A DNA stretch of 64,000 nt from assembly GCA_035578175.1 (NCBI GenBank), contig JAQMRL010000011.1, forward strand, positions 5,529,501-5,593,500, read 5' to 3'. This document shows, piece after piece, positions 12,282 to 22,785 of the stretch. Below the pieces are notes generated by a model, which saw only the letters and a program-made list of their open reading frames with translations, was not told where the DNA came from and did not search any database. The DNA is from Catonia carolina. Its lineage: Eukaryota; Arthropoda; Insecta; Hemiptera; Achilidae. Every line of letters starts with the position of its first letter. The stretch's first letter is position 1. A program made the position numbers and the translations under genes.

Positions 12282-13264
12282 CCGGGTGTCCCACGAAGAG
12301 GTTGCTATTTTTGAATTAATATGCCGGACGTATCGCACACTCTACAGACTGGAAACTTTCCGGTTATAATAAACAGATATGTAAAAAAGTACTCTCAAGT
12401 TTCATTTGCTTATGATTAATCTAAACAAAATGGCGGAATACGAAAATAATATCAAAAATTAATGATAATCTTGTGGATAAAACCACTTATATTTACAATA
12501 GGATTCAGATAGAAAGGATGGTGTTTTATCATATGATATATCCCATCAGACAATGACTGGAGACAATACGCATCAATTTTAACTAATCACATAATTCCTC
12601 ATCTTTCTCAAGCGGAGATGCAGGACGTTTTTGTCCAGGATGATGGAGCTTCTCCACATTATGCTAATGTGGCCAAAGTGGTTTTAAACCAAAATCTTCC
12701 TAACCGTTCGATAGGTCGTAGCGACGGTCTCATGAACTGGCCTCCAAGATCGCCAGACTTGTCTGTTTGCGACTTTTCCTATGGGGCTTTTTGAAGTAAA
12801 AAGTTTATTTTTACACCATTGCAACAGATGATGAACTAATGAGGCTGATTGAAGACGAACTGCTGTTGACACCTCGACAATTTTTCAGAAACGCTTATGA
12901 CTCATTTTCGTTTCGTTGCTATCAGTGCATAGTTATTGATGGATATCAGTTCGAATAAAGGTTGATGAAACAAATTGCATTCATTAATAATTCATCACTT
13001 TCATATTTCTTTCATTTTATTACTTAAGTAACATTATAACAAATCACAAATTTGAAATGGTTATGCAAATAAAATTATTTTCCGCCAATTTGTTTTGATT
13101 AATCATAAGCAAATGAATCTCGAGGGTTTTTTTTTACATATCTAATGTAATAGAACTTAAAACTGTAAAGTATTTATTATAACTGTAAAGTTTCCAGTCT
13201 GTAGAGTGTGGGATACGTCCGGCATATTAATTTAAAAACAGCAACCTCTTCGTGAGACACCCGG
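12282..13264 (+). mobile_element. Tc1/mariner-superfamily transposon with long TIRs, defective
   Basis: Inverted repeats of about 150 bp bound the element: CCGGGTGTCCCACGAAGAGG at the left and its inverse at the right, with TA on each side (12280-12281 and 13265-13266). The inner TIR includes CATTTGCTTATGATTAATC in both arms. The interior plus strand keeps part of a DDE transposase around 12600-12780: VQDDGASPHYANVAKVVLN, then WPPRSPDLSVCDF. The N-terminal helix-turn-helix region is missing and frameshifts interrupt the rest, so it cannot encode its own transposase. A possible N-terminal relative lies at 19270-19500. Confidence 0.87.
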
Positions 13265-13429
13265 TATATAAATTAAACATGTATAGTATAAAATTTAACC
13301 ATTACTAAAAACTAAAAAATTTAAAACCCGTAAAAAATTATCTATTATCGAATGTATTGAATTTGAAACGATTAAATATAACTTTTTTACTTGAGAATCT
13401 ACTTCACCAATTTTTAGCTGGCAGCTTCC

Positions 13430-13515
13430 GTGGCGTAGTGGTTGGCATACTAGACTACTAAGCAGAATATCCCGGCTAGGGTCTGGAAATTATTACTTTT
13501 GAAATACTATTTTTT
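13430..13515 (+). repeat. tRNA-derived SINE head (family 2)
   Basis: A tRNA-like start, GTGGCGTAGTGGTTGGCAT, contains an A-box-like block. It is followed by CCCGGCTAGGGTCTGGAAAT, the same block that follows the B box in the related minus-strand copy at 51650-51775. The B box itself is degraded. Only the head is clear. Confidence 0.6.
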
Positions 13516-13903
13516 GAAATCAACCTAACCAAAGTAGTCACAATAATCAAGATGATGAAGTGACTTAAAGCCAACTAAAAAATAATTCTGTGGTTGAAGA
13601 ATTAAAGATATATACCAAACTATATAATTATATAACTAAAGGAAATTTTAATTTATAATTTCATAAATCAGAATAAGTCGTCAATAAACTATTTTGAAAT
13701 TATTGGTTTTAGCACGTGTCTGCAAATATGATTTTTAAATTGAACTTTATGATCAATGTTGCTTGTTTATAGGCACAAAAATAATCTTGAAAATCTTTAT
13801 TGAAGTTCAAAACTTAATGAAAAAATAATTTTAATGTATTAGTAATACGTACATTGTTTTAATAATTAATATACAGTATTATAATTATCTCTGAATAGCG
13901 ATT

Positions 13904-14455
13904 GTTGTTTAGATCAATTGGAAAAAGGCTGGTTGAATCTCTAGAAGTTTTACTGAGTGAAAACGAGGCGTGAGGTGTTTACTATTACCTTCCTTACTGA
14001 GTTGAAACAGTATGCTTATCAGCATGCCAGGCCCTCAGAATAGCACCCACTTTCCACCCTGTAAGTGACGCCTTCGCTTCATTCACCACAGGGTGTGGCT
14101 GTAGAGTGAAATTCATTACTCCCAAAGAAGATAATTTTGACTAGCGTCTTTACACCTCTACCTCTCCTGTTCTTAAATAGCGGTCTTGGGTTCGAATCCC
14201 ATTCAGGCACGGTATATTTTCATACGTTACAAAAAAATCATTTCATCCTTCACCGTCTGCATTAGCAGTAATTGCAGAACAGTCGAACGTTAAACCGAAA
14301 AAAAGTTCTTAAATAGTTCAGTTATATAATTGGCTGACTATGTGATAAGAAACAGAACTATTTTTTTGTAGCCTGGAACCACTAGATCGAGTACAAATAA
14401 TTTAACTCTTCACCTACCCGTTATGGGCAAAATCTTTATTAATACTTAGTAACTA
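13904..14455 (-). repeat. 400-bp SINE-like repeat, copy C, with nested SINE
   Basis: On the minus strand this is a full copy of the 400-bp family. It is flanked by a 20-bp duplication with one mismatch, beginning ATTATCTCTGAATAGCG (13884-13903 and 14456-14475). Its body is split by a family 1 SINE at 14181-14304. The 5' end carries about 27 bp beyond the other copies, so the family consensus may be longer than copies A and E suggest. Confidence 0.85.
14181..14304 (+). repeat. Family 1 SINE, 5'-truncated, nested in copy C
   Basis: A 124-bp insert starts at CGGTCTTGGGTTCGAATCCC (B box) and ends TTAAACCGAAAAAAA. It is flanked by the perfect 12-bp duplication GTTCTTAAATAG (14169-14180 and 14305-14316). 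The A box is absent, so it truncated during insertion. It is younger than the copy C element it interrupts. Confidence 0.92.
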
Positions 14456-14763
14456 ATTATCTCCGAATAGCGATTTAGACACCATTATTAATATTCATTG
14501 AAGTGTTTCTGGAATGGTCAATAACCCTTATGGATCCGTTAAAGGTACAATGTACTTTAAAAGATGTTTTAGTATCTCTTTTGCTTGTTACACTGTATTA
14601 CAAACAGTCAAACAATTTTAAATAATTGAAGGAAAATTCGCCATATATTTTACTGTCTCACAAGTTAAAGAAAAATAATTCAGTGGAACTCCCACTTCAT
14701 ATATTTTACGAACACTTTTACAAAGAAGTATTATAAAAAGATGAATTTTTGATACAGAAATAT

Positions 14764-14942
14764 TTCTTTTAAACCCTGATGTGTATATTTTGTAATTTGT
14801 TCAATTTAGAATAATAAGCAATTCCATTACCCAATGAGATAAGATGATATGTATGACTTGTAAATGAGGTGTAGTCTTATATAGGCTCAGGCCACCCATT
14901 CCTGAGAAAGTGTGGTTAATTGAAAGTCAATCATCAAAATAA
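14764..14942 (-). repeat. Family 3 SINE, 3' body only
   Basis: The segment matches the body of the repeats at 3652-4304, including ACCCAATGAGATAAGATG, GACTTGTAAATGAGGTGTAG and CCATTCCTGAGAAAGTG on the plus strand. The tRNA-like head is missing. It ends about 100 bp before the first assembled IR-1 exon. Confidence 0.72.
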
Positions 14943-15042
14943 ATAAGAAAAATAATATAAATACTGCGTAAACATTCCTCAAAACCCCACAAAAGTGTTC
15001 TATAAGTTTTGAATATTTTTTGAAATCAAATTTTCATTTCAG

Positions 15043-15273
15043 ATAGTATTTTGTGCAAACTCTAATTACAAATGTTCCGAACCAAAAAATATCCAATTAA
15101 ATGAATCAATAACATATAGTAAAGTTCAGGATTTATTATGGAGTAGAGATAAAATGTTTGATAATTATCAAAAACATGGAAATTGTTTGAATTGTCGTGA
15201 TTGTGAAAGGTTATCTCTTTTAAGTCAAGCTGAAAGAATCAAAAATAAAGAAGTGAAAGTTGTAGTTTACAAT
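15043..15273 (+). CDS. IR-1, first assembled exon (N-terminal, phase 0-0)
   Basis: IR-1 is an ionotropic-receptor-type ligand-gated channel, a chemosensory relative of ionotropic glutamate receptors. This exon gives residues 1-77 of the assembled 500-residue protein, beginning IVFCANSNYKC and ending KVKVVVYN. It sits between a TTTCATTTCAG acceptor and a GTAAGT donor. The end is the first strand of lobe S1, and residues 1-70 are a short pre-S1 segment rather than the long amino-terminal domain of IR25a/IR8a-type co-receptors. IR-2 has a homologous exon with the same phases at 57396. A signal-peptide exon should precede it but was not identified with confidence. Confidence 0.85.
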
Positions 15274-15599
15274 GTAAGTACTATTATTAATCGTTTAAGC
15301 AATACACTATTAAATTAAATGTGTTCAGTGTTCTGGAATTACTTTTTTATGTGAAATTCCTTAAATGTGGCTCGTACTCAACTAATTTTAGAAAGAAAAT
15401 AGCTGCAAAGATGTCTCCTGTTGAGTCGACATGTTGAATCGACCAGTAATACTGTTCCTTACTTTCTTTTAAGGCAAAAAACCAAGATGATTATCATCGC
15501 CTGTTATTCCACACAAGGGCGTAGAGGGCCCAAGTGTGAAGCGCAGTTTTCTTACAACACTAATATCTTACATAGGCCTACTAATATCACAGGCAAGAA

Positions 15600-16070
15600 A
15601 ATATAATTTAAATAAAAGTAATAAAGTAATATCACAGGTACAAAGAATTAAAAATGCTGTAAAGAGGCCACGAAAATAAAAACGTACAAATTATACTGTT
15701 ACTTAGAGCGATCGACAAATTTGTAACTCATATTATTACGCCGCCAATAATTATCGGTACTTGCCCAAAAAACACATTATACTCTTCTTCAAGTTCAGAA
15801 CGCAGTACAGCTCTTATGAGAACCCGCTGTGTTATCAGGCGTACGGAAAACGTCAGGCACAGCCAATACAATAATTATTATCCTCCACTAGCAAAAAGGT
15901 CTGAAGGTCACAGCCAAAAATATTTAGAGTTTCGCTTACCACGCTCTACCGAGCTCATTTTTTATTAAAAAAAAGTCTGAAAAAATTATTTTGGCTTCAT
16001 AAAGAATTGTATATTATTACGCTTTAAATGTTATTTGTTATTATATATTTATTATTATATATTTGTTATT
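15600..16070. other. IR-1 intron, unassigned sequence
   Basis: Part of the intron between the exons at 15043 and 17353. A GC-richer patch at 15720-15960 is not recognised. No coding potential is supported. Confidence 0.45.
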
Positions 16071-16074
16071 ATAT

Positions 16075-16405
16075 CATGGACAGAGCATGTAACAAATGAA
16101 GAAGCTCTGAGACGGTTGAAGAAATCCAGAGAAATATTGAACACCATCAAGATCCGTAAACTTCAGTATTTGGGACACGTCATGCGGAATGAGTCCAGAT
16201 ACTCTTTGATACAGCTCATTGTGCAAGGGAAAATAGATGGAAGGAGAAGACCAGGAAGAAGAAGAATAATATGGCTACACAACCTCAGGGAATGGACCGG
16301 AAAGACATCTGCTGAATTTTTCCGTATTGCTGTCAGCAAAGTGAGAATTGCCATGCTGGTCGCCAACATCCGAAACGGATAGCGCACTAAAAGAAGAAGA
16401 AGAAT
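16075..16405 (+). mobile_element. RTE-like LINE C-terminal fragment with (GAA)n tail
   Basis: The plus-strand frame reads VTNEEALRRLKKSREIL, then TIKIRKLQYLGHVMRN, then GRRRPGRRRIIWLHNLREW, and finishes KVRIAMLVANIRNG before a stop at 16380. It ends in GAAGAAGAAGAA, a microsatellite-like tail. This is the end of an RTE-type LINE inserted in an IR-1 intron. A decayed relative with the same tail is at 59140-59540. Confidence 0.85.
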
Positions 16406-17352
16406 TTAGATAAGATACGCTTGTACAAAGTTAAAAGTTTAAATCTCGTCTCATTTTTTGCATTTCACATCAAATGAATTTTTTCTTGCAATGACGACAT
16501 ATATTTATGTTTTATTACTTTGTTATAAAATATAAAATTTTATCTGTAATTTGATATATATGAGGTAAGTCATATGTTGGACGGCAACAGAAATAATAAA
16601 TGAGTTTGAAAAAACTCAGAGATTCGAGAGCAGGTCAAAGACAAAATAATAATTGTGTTTCGTATTCCGAGAATATCTGAATCATTTTGACAATTATGAA
16701 CTTATACCAAATATACAGTCTATTTTTAACCTCCGACGGAAAAAGAGGGGTTTACAAACAAGAAATAAATGTTTTTTCCTCGTAATTATCTATCAAGGTT
16801 TAAACAATAACTATTCTTTACTTTAAAATAATTAAAAAAGACATTAAAATTGGTGAACAATTGAATTACTATAATAATTGTCGGTACCTAATCTTTAAAT
16901 CGATACAAATATTAAGTATGTTTTCGTATTACGTTATTCAATAGGAGTTTGTAAATGAGAACTTGATGCGCGGAGTCGATATTTTTACTTAGTATAGTAG
17001 CGCTCAAACTCCCATATGATATGCATTGCTTATGGACATTCCGTACTGCATTCTGAACGTGAAATCAACTATAGTAAGAAGTTCAATTACGATCGATTTG
17101 CTTATTGTATTACTTGTTATATCGCCTACCACATCGCACTGCACCTTTGCGCAATTGCTAAATTATATAATATGCCGTATAATATGGCGTATAATACGCC
17201 TTATTTTCTAAAATTTAGTCCTGTAATGATTAGCCCTTTAAAATATTTAAAGATTATATCTATTCGAAACCTTTTTTGGGGTTGGACCGCAGAAGACAGT
17301 AAACTATTAAGTTTACAAAAATAGTAATATTGTTTTTTTTTACATATTACAG

Positions 17353-17453
17353 ATTGAACCGTACGTTGTTTTTGTCAATCGAAGCCATACGATTGAGTTA
17401 ACCGGATATTTAGGTGAAATATGGAAACTATTTGAAGAAAATTACGATTTCAG
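17353..17453 (+). CDS. IR-1 exon 2 of those found (lobe S1)
   Basis: Residues 78-110 plus two bases of codon 111, between a TACATATTACAG acceptor and a GTTAGT donor. It begins IEPYVVFVNRSH and includes GYLGEIWKLFEENYDF. This matches the conserved start of IR and iGluR ligand-binding lobe S1, where a proline/tyrosine turn is followed by a G-x-x-x-[DE]-[IL] helix. Phases are 0 in, 2 out, matching the next exon. Confidence 0.9.
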
Positions 17454-17721
17454 GTTAGTTAATTTTACCATAAAATAAATAATATAAGGTTTTAATAAAA
17501 TTTAGATATTATAATCGTAGAGAATTATGAATAGTATTAGATACTTTAGAGTTTTCTAGTTATCTAGTTTTACTTATGAGTGTCAACTGATTGATAAAAT
17601 AAATTGTTTAAAGTGGTTAAAGCGTTATTGTAATACGGTATCAAAACAGTAACGCACTGACATTTTGATTTTGGCGCTGTCTGAAATACTGATGTTTTTC
17701 TAAATCGAATGATATAGCATA

Positions 17722-18837
17722 CGAGGTGTGGCTATTAAATAACGGACTGACGTTGTAAAAAAAATATTTTTATTTTACACATAATCACTTATTGTCACCT
17801 TTTTTTTGGTTTAACGTCCGACTGTTCTGCAATTACTGCTAATGCAGACGGTGAATGATGAAATGATTTTTTGTAACGTATGAAAAAATAATGTGCCTGA
17901 ATGGGATTCGAACCCAAGACCGCATGATGAGAGGCGAGCACGTTACCAACTTCGCCAATGCGGCCGGCGAAGTTGTCACCTTCAATATAAACCCTTCTCT
18001 ATCCCTATAACGCTTCATGCAAATTTCCCATTGTTGGAAATAGTACTAGAAGTCATATTCTTTCAGCTCCTTTAGGACGGACACGTGCCGCTTTCTCATT
18101 TACAGCTTCCACAGACTCAAGTCTTGTCCCTTTTAATGCAGATTTCACCTTAGGGAACAGGTAGAAGTCACATGGTGCAAGATCTGGTGAATAAGGTGGA
18201 TGTTCTAACACTGAGATGCTGTACTTGGCTAGAAACCTCTTGACAGATAACGCGGAATTAGTTGGCGCATTGTCTTGGTGGAGAACCCATGATTTGTCCT
18301 TCCACATTTCGGGGCGTTTTTTCCTTACTCATTGGCGTAGTTTAGAAAGCTCAAGGTAGTAATATTGATTAATTGTTTGACCTTCAGGAACCCTGTGAAG
18401 GTACACAATCCCATGAATATAAAAAAAACAATCATCATTGCTTTAAATTTTGACTTGCTCATCGAGCTTTTTGGCTTTCGGTGAAGTTCGGCTCTTAAAG
18501 TGCATGAATTGGCGCTTCGTTTTCGGATCATAAGTAAAAAACCACGTTTCATCACATGTTATTATCGTTTCCAAAAAATTTTGGTCATTTTCAACTGCTA
18601 ACAAAGCGTTAGTACAAACATTTTTGCGAGCTTCATTTCAAATATTTTTGAGCGGCACGTGTCCTGGAGGAGCTGACAGAAGATGACTTCCAGCACTGTT
18701 TCAAACAATGTAAAATTCGCATGAAGCGTTGTAGGGATATAGAAGGAGTGTATATTAAAGGTGACAATAAGTCATTATGTATAAAATAAAAATGAAATTT
18801 CTTTACGTCAGTTTCGTTATTTAATAGCCACACCTCG
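17722..18837 (-). mobile_element. Fold-back mariner, split by a SINE
   Basis: The ends carry the inverted mariner terminus CGAGGTGTGGCTATTAAAT. From the left end the minus strand encodes a mariner transposase C-terminal half: WVLHQDNAPTNSALS, then SVLEHPPYSPDLAPCDFYLF, then FESVEAV-like residues, with upstream blocks FLLMIRKRS and MSKSKFKAMMIVFF in shifted frames. At about 18640 the sequence switches strand, and 18650-18780 encodes the same C-terminal end again on the plus strand (EELTEDDFQHCF). Both termini are thus copies of the 3' end, in inverted arrangement for about 190 bp. The 10-bp repeat TATAGCATAC flanks it (17713-17722 and 18838-18847). It cannot encode a full transposase. Confidence 0.88.
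17800..17972 (-). repeat. Full-length family 1 SINE inside the mariner
   Basis: On the minus strand the element has a tRNA-like head beginning GCCGCATTGGCGAAGTTGGT (A-box region), then a B box GGTTCGAATCCC and a body with CGTCTGCATTAGCAGTAATT. It ends in a poly(A) run (T-run at 17800-17807 on the plus strand). The duplication TTGTCACC flanks it (17792-17799 and 17973-17980) and lies in mariner sequence. It is the most complete family 1 copy; the others are at 14181, 28658 and 36955. Confidence 0.92.
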
Positions 18838-18849
18838 TATAGCATACAT

Positions 18850-19265
18850 AATACTTATTATTTGCTACAAAAGATAACCTATTATGAACTTTGACTTACT
18901 CTTACCCTTGTTTAAATTACATTTTTTAATTTCAAAATAGGATTATATCTTAATTGAAAAAAGATAAATTCACATTTAGAAGGATTATTCACTTGCTTAT
19001 ACCGCTTTTTGGTGTTTTCCGAAAATATTATCCAACTAACAGGTAAAGAGCATTTTAATCGAAAACTGATGGATTAGTTTTTCTGAAAATTTTCACATTA
19101 TCCTCATACGAGCATGAAACAAACTGAATTTTTATATGGTGAAAATTACATTAGAAATGACTTTATAAAATATTTTAACCAATATTTTTATATCTTTAAC
19201 CGTCAAAATAAATAAAAATGTTTTAACTTGCTACGAGTGTAAAAGAATCATTTCAAATTAAATTT
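18850..19265. other. IR-1 intron, unassigned AT-rich DNA
   Basis: Nothing recognised between the fold-back mariner and the transposase fragment at 19270. Confidence 0.45.
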
Positions 19266-19269
19266 TTTG

Positions 19270-19500
19270 GTGTCCTCCACAAAAAAAATATCAGTTTCTA
19301 GACTAACAAACCGATTTCGAGAGACAGGTAGTGTTTGCGACAGAAAACATAGTGGTTGACCAACTCTCTTGACAGATGACGTTTTAGAGAATGTAAAAAC
19401 AAGATTGCTCAATTCTACACGGAAAAGTTTACGAAAACTTTCCCCGCAAGTTCGTTTGTTATATTGGAGCGTTCAGGAAACTGCTAAAAATTTAATTTGA
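19270..19500 (+). mobile_element. Tc1/mariner-superfamily transposase N-terminal fragment
   Basis: With one or two in-frame stops the plus strand reads RLTNRFRETGSVCDRKHSG, then PTLLTDDVLENVKTRLLNS, then KSLRKLSPQVRLLYWSVQ. This is the helix-turn-helix DNA-binding part of Tc1/mariner-superfamily transposases, ending at the second HTH. The catalytic domain does not follow. It may derive from the same family as the element at 12282-13264, which has lost this half. Confidence 0.75.
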
Positions 19501-19504
19501 AATA

Positions 19505-21970
19505 ATTTCTTTACACTCGCGTACGATTTTGTAGCAAAATATTGTTCAAGAATGAAAACCCGTTGTTCTAGGGTAAAAGACATTCTGTTCGTAACACGAC
19601 CGGAAACGGCACAAAATTTTACACCACTCAAGGAGAATCAACTCACACTGCCGTATCTATACCGGTTGAGTAGGGCTACCAACTTCGTGTCACAAAAAAA
19701 AAATTTCCCTTTCTTAGAAAAAATTACCAGACATTATCAATTGGGTAACAGGACTAACAAATCACTCTGTATAATTATTTTTATAAATAGTTACCGTTTT
19801 AAGGATTATAAAATTACATTTAACACAAACATAAATCTATACATGAATATTATATATCCTAAATAAATTTGTCGGGTTTTGTAAAGCAAGTGAAGGTAAA
19901 TATTTCTAAAAAGGTAATCAAAATATTTACACAGAGGCTTTACAGAATTTGAATACCTGTAGGGCAAGTTATTTCATAAAGAGAAAACCCTTTTGCTTGG
20001 GAAAACATTCTTGTATTCTGGAGAAGAATTCATTGGTTTCAGATTACTATTATTTAAATGTTAGTATTTATAAAAATTTTAATTTAAGATTGTTACTTCA
20101 TAATTTTAGAAACACTTTTCATTAAAAATTTTGTAACAATATGTTTTGTTCTGATTTTTTCTTTTGTTCTTAGTCCTAACATAATAATGTAAAACCATTT
20201 TAAGTGGTCTAAATTTACAAAATTAAAATATGTTCATGACGAAAATTTTACACTACAATTCTAATAATCCAGAAATTCGTATAATCCGAACAAATACTAA
20301 TACTAATCAGTTCGGACCAGCTAGATTGTTGTATATATTTGTAAATAATAAAACAATTTTTATTAGGTGTTTAACACTTACTTCTTTTGGAATTTAATCT
20401 GAAAAGTTGTAGCGTGAACTTGACCCATATTCTAAGTAGTGGACAAGGTCACATAGGCAGGTTATACACTACATTTTTTTTAATTAAAAAATTAACAACT
20501 CCAGTAATATTTGGTGTATATTATTATTATTATTTTTAAACGGTATAAATAAATTTATACTATAAAAATACTGGCATAATATAAATAGTTATTTGTTAAT
20601 TAATATTCAATATCAGTTAATCTTCAATAGTTTTAAAAAATGTATAATAACTACGAACAACAACGAGATTAAAATGAAGTACTACGTGGTTCAAAAGTGC
20701 AACTAATCTATAAGTAATAAAAAGTGAATTAAAAATCGAAATGAAGATAAACAATTAAAATAAATACATGGATAACTGAAATAATATATATAATATCTTT
20801 TAAAACAGTGATTTGAATTTTACGAACATTTTTAAAATATGAAATCAAAATTTAAAATTTAATATGCCAACTTGAACCATCGATTCGTTGAGCTTTAGGC
20901 CAGAAACAAGCTTGGTGTAAACATCATACGTAAAAGTGCTCCAATTAAATATTAAAATTAATAAGTAAAGACCGACGGAGGTATAACAAAATATGTATCA
21001 GTAAGAAGATAAACACGTAAGCAACATTTTCCATATAATTAAAAAACATTAATTATCAACATATCAAGAAAAATTCATATTAAAATTCAAGATTATTAAG
21101 CTATTTATAGACGCCATCTAAAATGAACAAAGCTTCGCTTCAGTAATTTATAATTTTATTAAATTCAACCGGCAAATAAAAATAACATTTCAAGCAAATA
21201 ATTAACTGATATTTTTTTATTTTAACTTATTCAAAATCATCTAAATAATATTCTAAATTTAATTTTAAAAGTCCAGTATTACGATAATTATTAAAAATTC
21301 CGATTGTCATTTGTTTAATATTAAAATTTTTTCATTGTTGTAGAATTTAAGATGTATTAATAAAGAACAATAAACAATTATAATATTTAAAAACCCTGAG
21401 AATATTTAAAATTAGAGTCATTTTATAAAATCATCAATCATCTATTGATTTGTTAAATTAAAAAGCTATAAAATTTAAATCTTGTGTTATATTTATTTGT
21501 ATAGTTAGCGTGACACTACAAAGTTTTAAAAGTAAACAATAAATATGCTAAAACGTAGGAAGTAACTGCAATTTAAATGAACACATTTAAACATTTAGTG
21601 AAATTATACATCATTATTATATTTCAATCGCGTATTATAAAATGGTAACATATCCAAAAAAAAAAATTTCAGGAGAAACGATAAACGATTTACTCATTAG
21701 AATCAGACTGCATGAAAATAACTTTTAGGCGAGTTAAAGCACTGTCAATAAGGCTTAATTTAATAGTTACAAAACATTTTTATAAAATTTAAAAAAGTCA
21801 AAACAGCAGTTTGAAATTTTGGAGATGTTACCCTTTCAAATTAATTAGGAATTTTTTGGGAAAAATGGTTCGAAATCTTGAAAGAACGATCGTGCAGACA
21901 TGCAGAACACACTTGTATAACATTCTTTTTTAACTAATATTAAAACAGTTTAATGATTTATTTTTTATTT
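19505..21970. other. IR-1 intron, AT-rich, no element recognised
   Basis: About 2.4 kb of very AT-rich DNA. A 104-codon frame at 19552-19866 has no motif I recognise, starts directly after the transposase fragment and is likely chance. No repeat boundaries were found by eye. Confidence 0.5.
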
Positions 21971-21975
21971 TCTAG

Positions 21976-22116
21976 AAGCTTCTATCAGGTTTATAATTTT
22001 AGTTATGGAAGAGAATTGGTTAGAAAAGGTTTAGCCGACGTCATGCTTGCTCCAAATATTGTAACGTCACGTGATGTTGATGATTTTGACTATGCCATGA
22101 CGTTTGCTAGTTCTCA
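21976..22116 (+). CDS. IR-1 exon 3 of those found (end of lobe S1)
   Basis: Codon 111 is completed (Arg) and residues 112-157 follow, with a TTTTCTAG acceptor and a GTAAGT donor, phase 2 out. It contains GLADVMLAPNIVTSRDVDDF and ends DYAMTFASS. This aligns with the iGluR S1 segment that carries the glutamate-binding arginine just before the [VI]-[DE]-F stretch. Arg143 sits near that site but in a changed context, as in many divergent IRs, so the ligand cannot be predicted. Confidence 0.92.
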
Positions 22117-22785
22117 GTAAGTATAAAAAAATTGCACAAATGTACATTATAAGAGAACAATATGGTAATATTACTAATTTTGGACTTTTTATTAACGTTA
22201 TAGTTTGAGTTGGATAAAGCGTAATGATTTTTAATATATTTTTAGTTAACAGAATAATTCTTAAATCTGTTTTTTACGGAAAAATATGTCAATTTGAACA
22301 CATTGAATGTCATTAAAAGTTAACTCCCAATCCAGATACTTTTTATAAAATCTGTTTACATCTTATTTATAGTTTGTTATTGGAGTAATAATGTTCCATA
22401 AATTTCTTATGAACTTAAAAATAACATGTCTTGTTTTTTTCTAATTTGCAGGAAAAAATTTTCGTTATTATGTTATTAAGAAAAAATATAAACATTTTAT
22501 TCAAAAAACTTGTATGTTTATAGACTGATTATAAACTACACCCGTTATTGTTTCTCTTTTTTCTGAGTTAGAGTTATAATTTTTAGCAATAACTTTAATT
22601 TGATTAACTGTTTTATTTAAAAGTTTACAAAAAAACGTGTAAATTGCCCGCCGGTTTTAAATTTGAACGTAGAGCTTTCACGAAGGTTTTTTGTTTATCT
22701 AGAATAATGATTTAATCAAGTAACTTACTGTACTAAGTTTTGTAAAAATTTAAAATCCTATGCGATATAAATTTTTATTTACTAA

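Noticed and set aside
17016..17324. 102-codon plus-strand frame just before an IR-1 exon
   Set aside because: No homology to the IR, no acceptor/donor in phase, and it contains repeated AT-rich YNMPYNMAYN-type strings typical of chance.
17890..17972. tRNA gene on the minus strand
   Set aside because: A and B boxes are present but the sequence cannot fold as an intact tRNA, continues into a SINE body with poly(A), and has target-site duplications.
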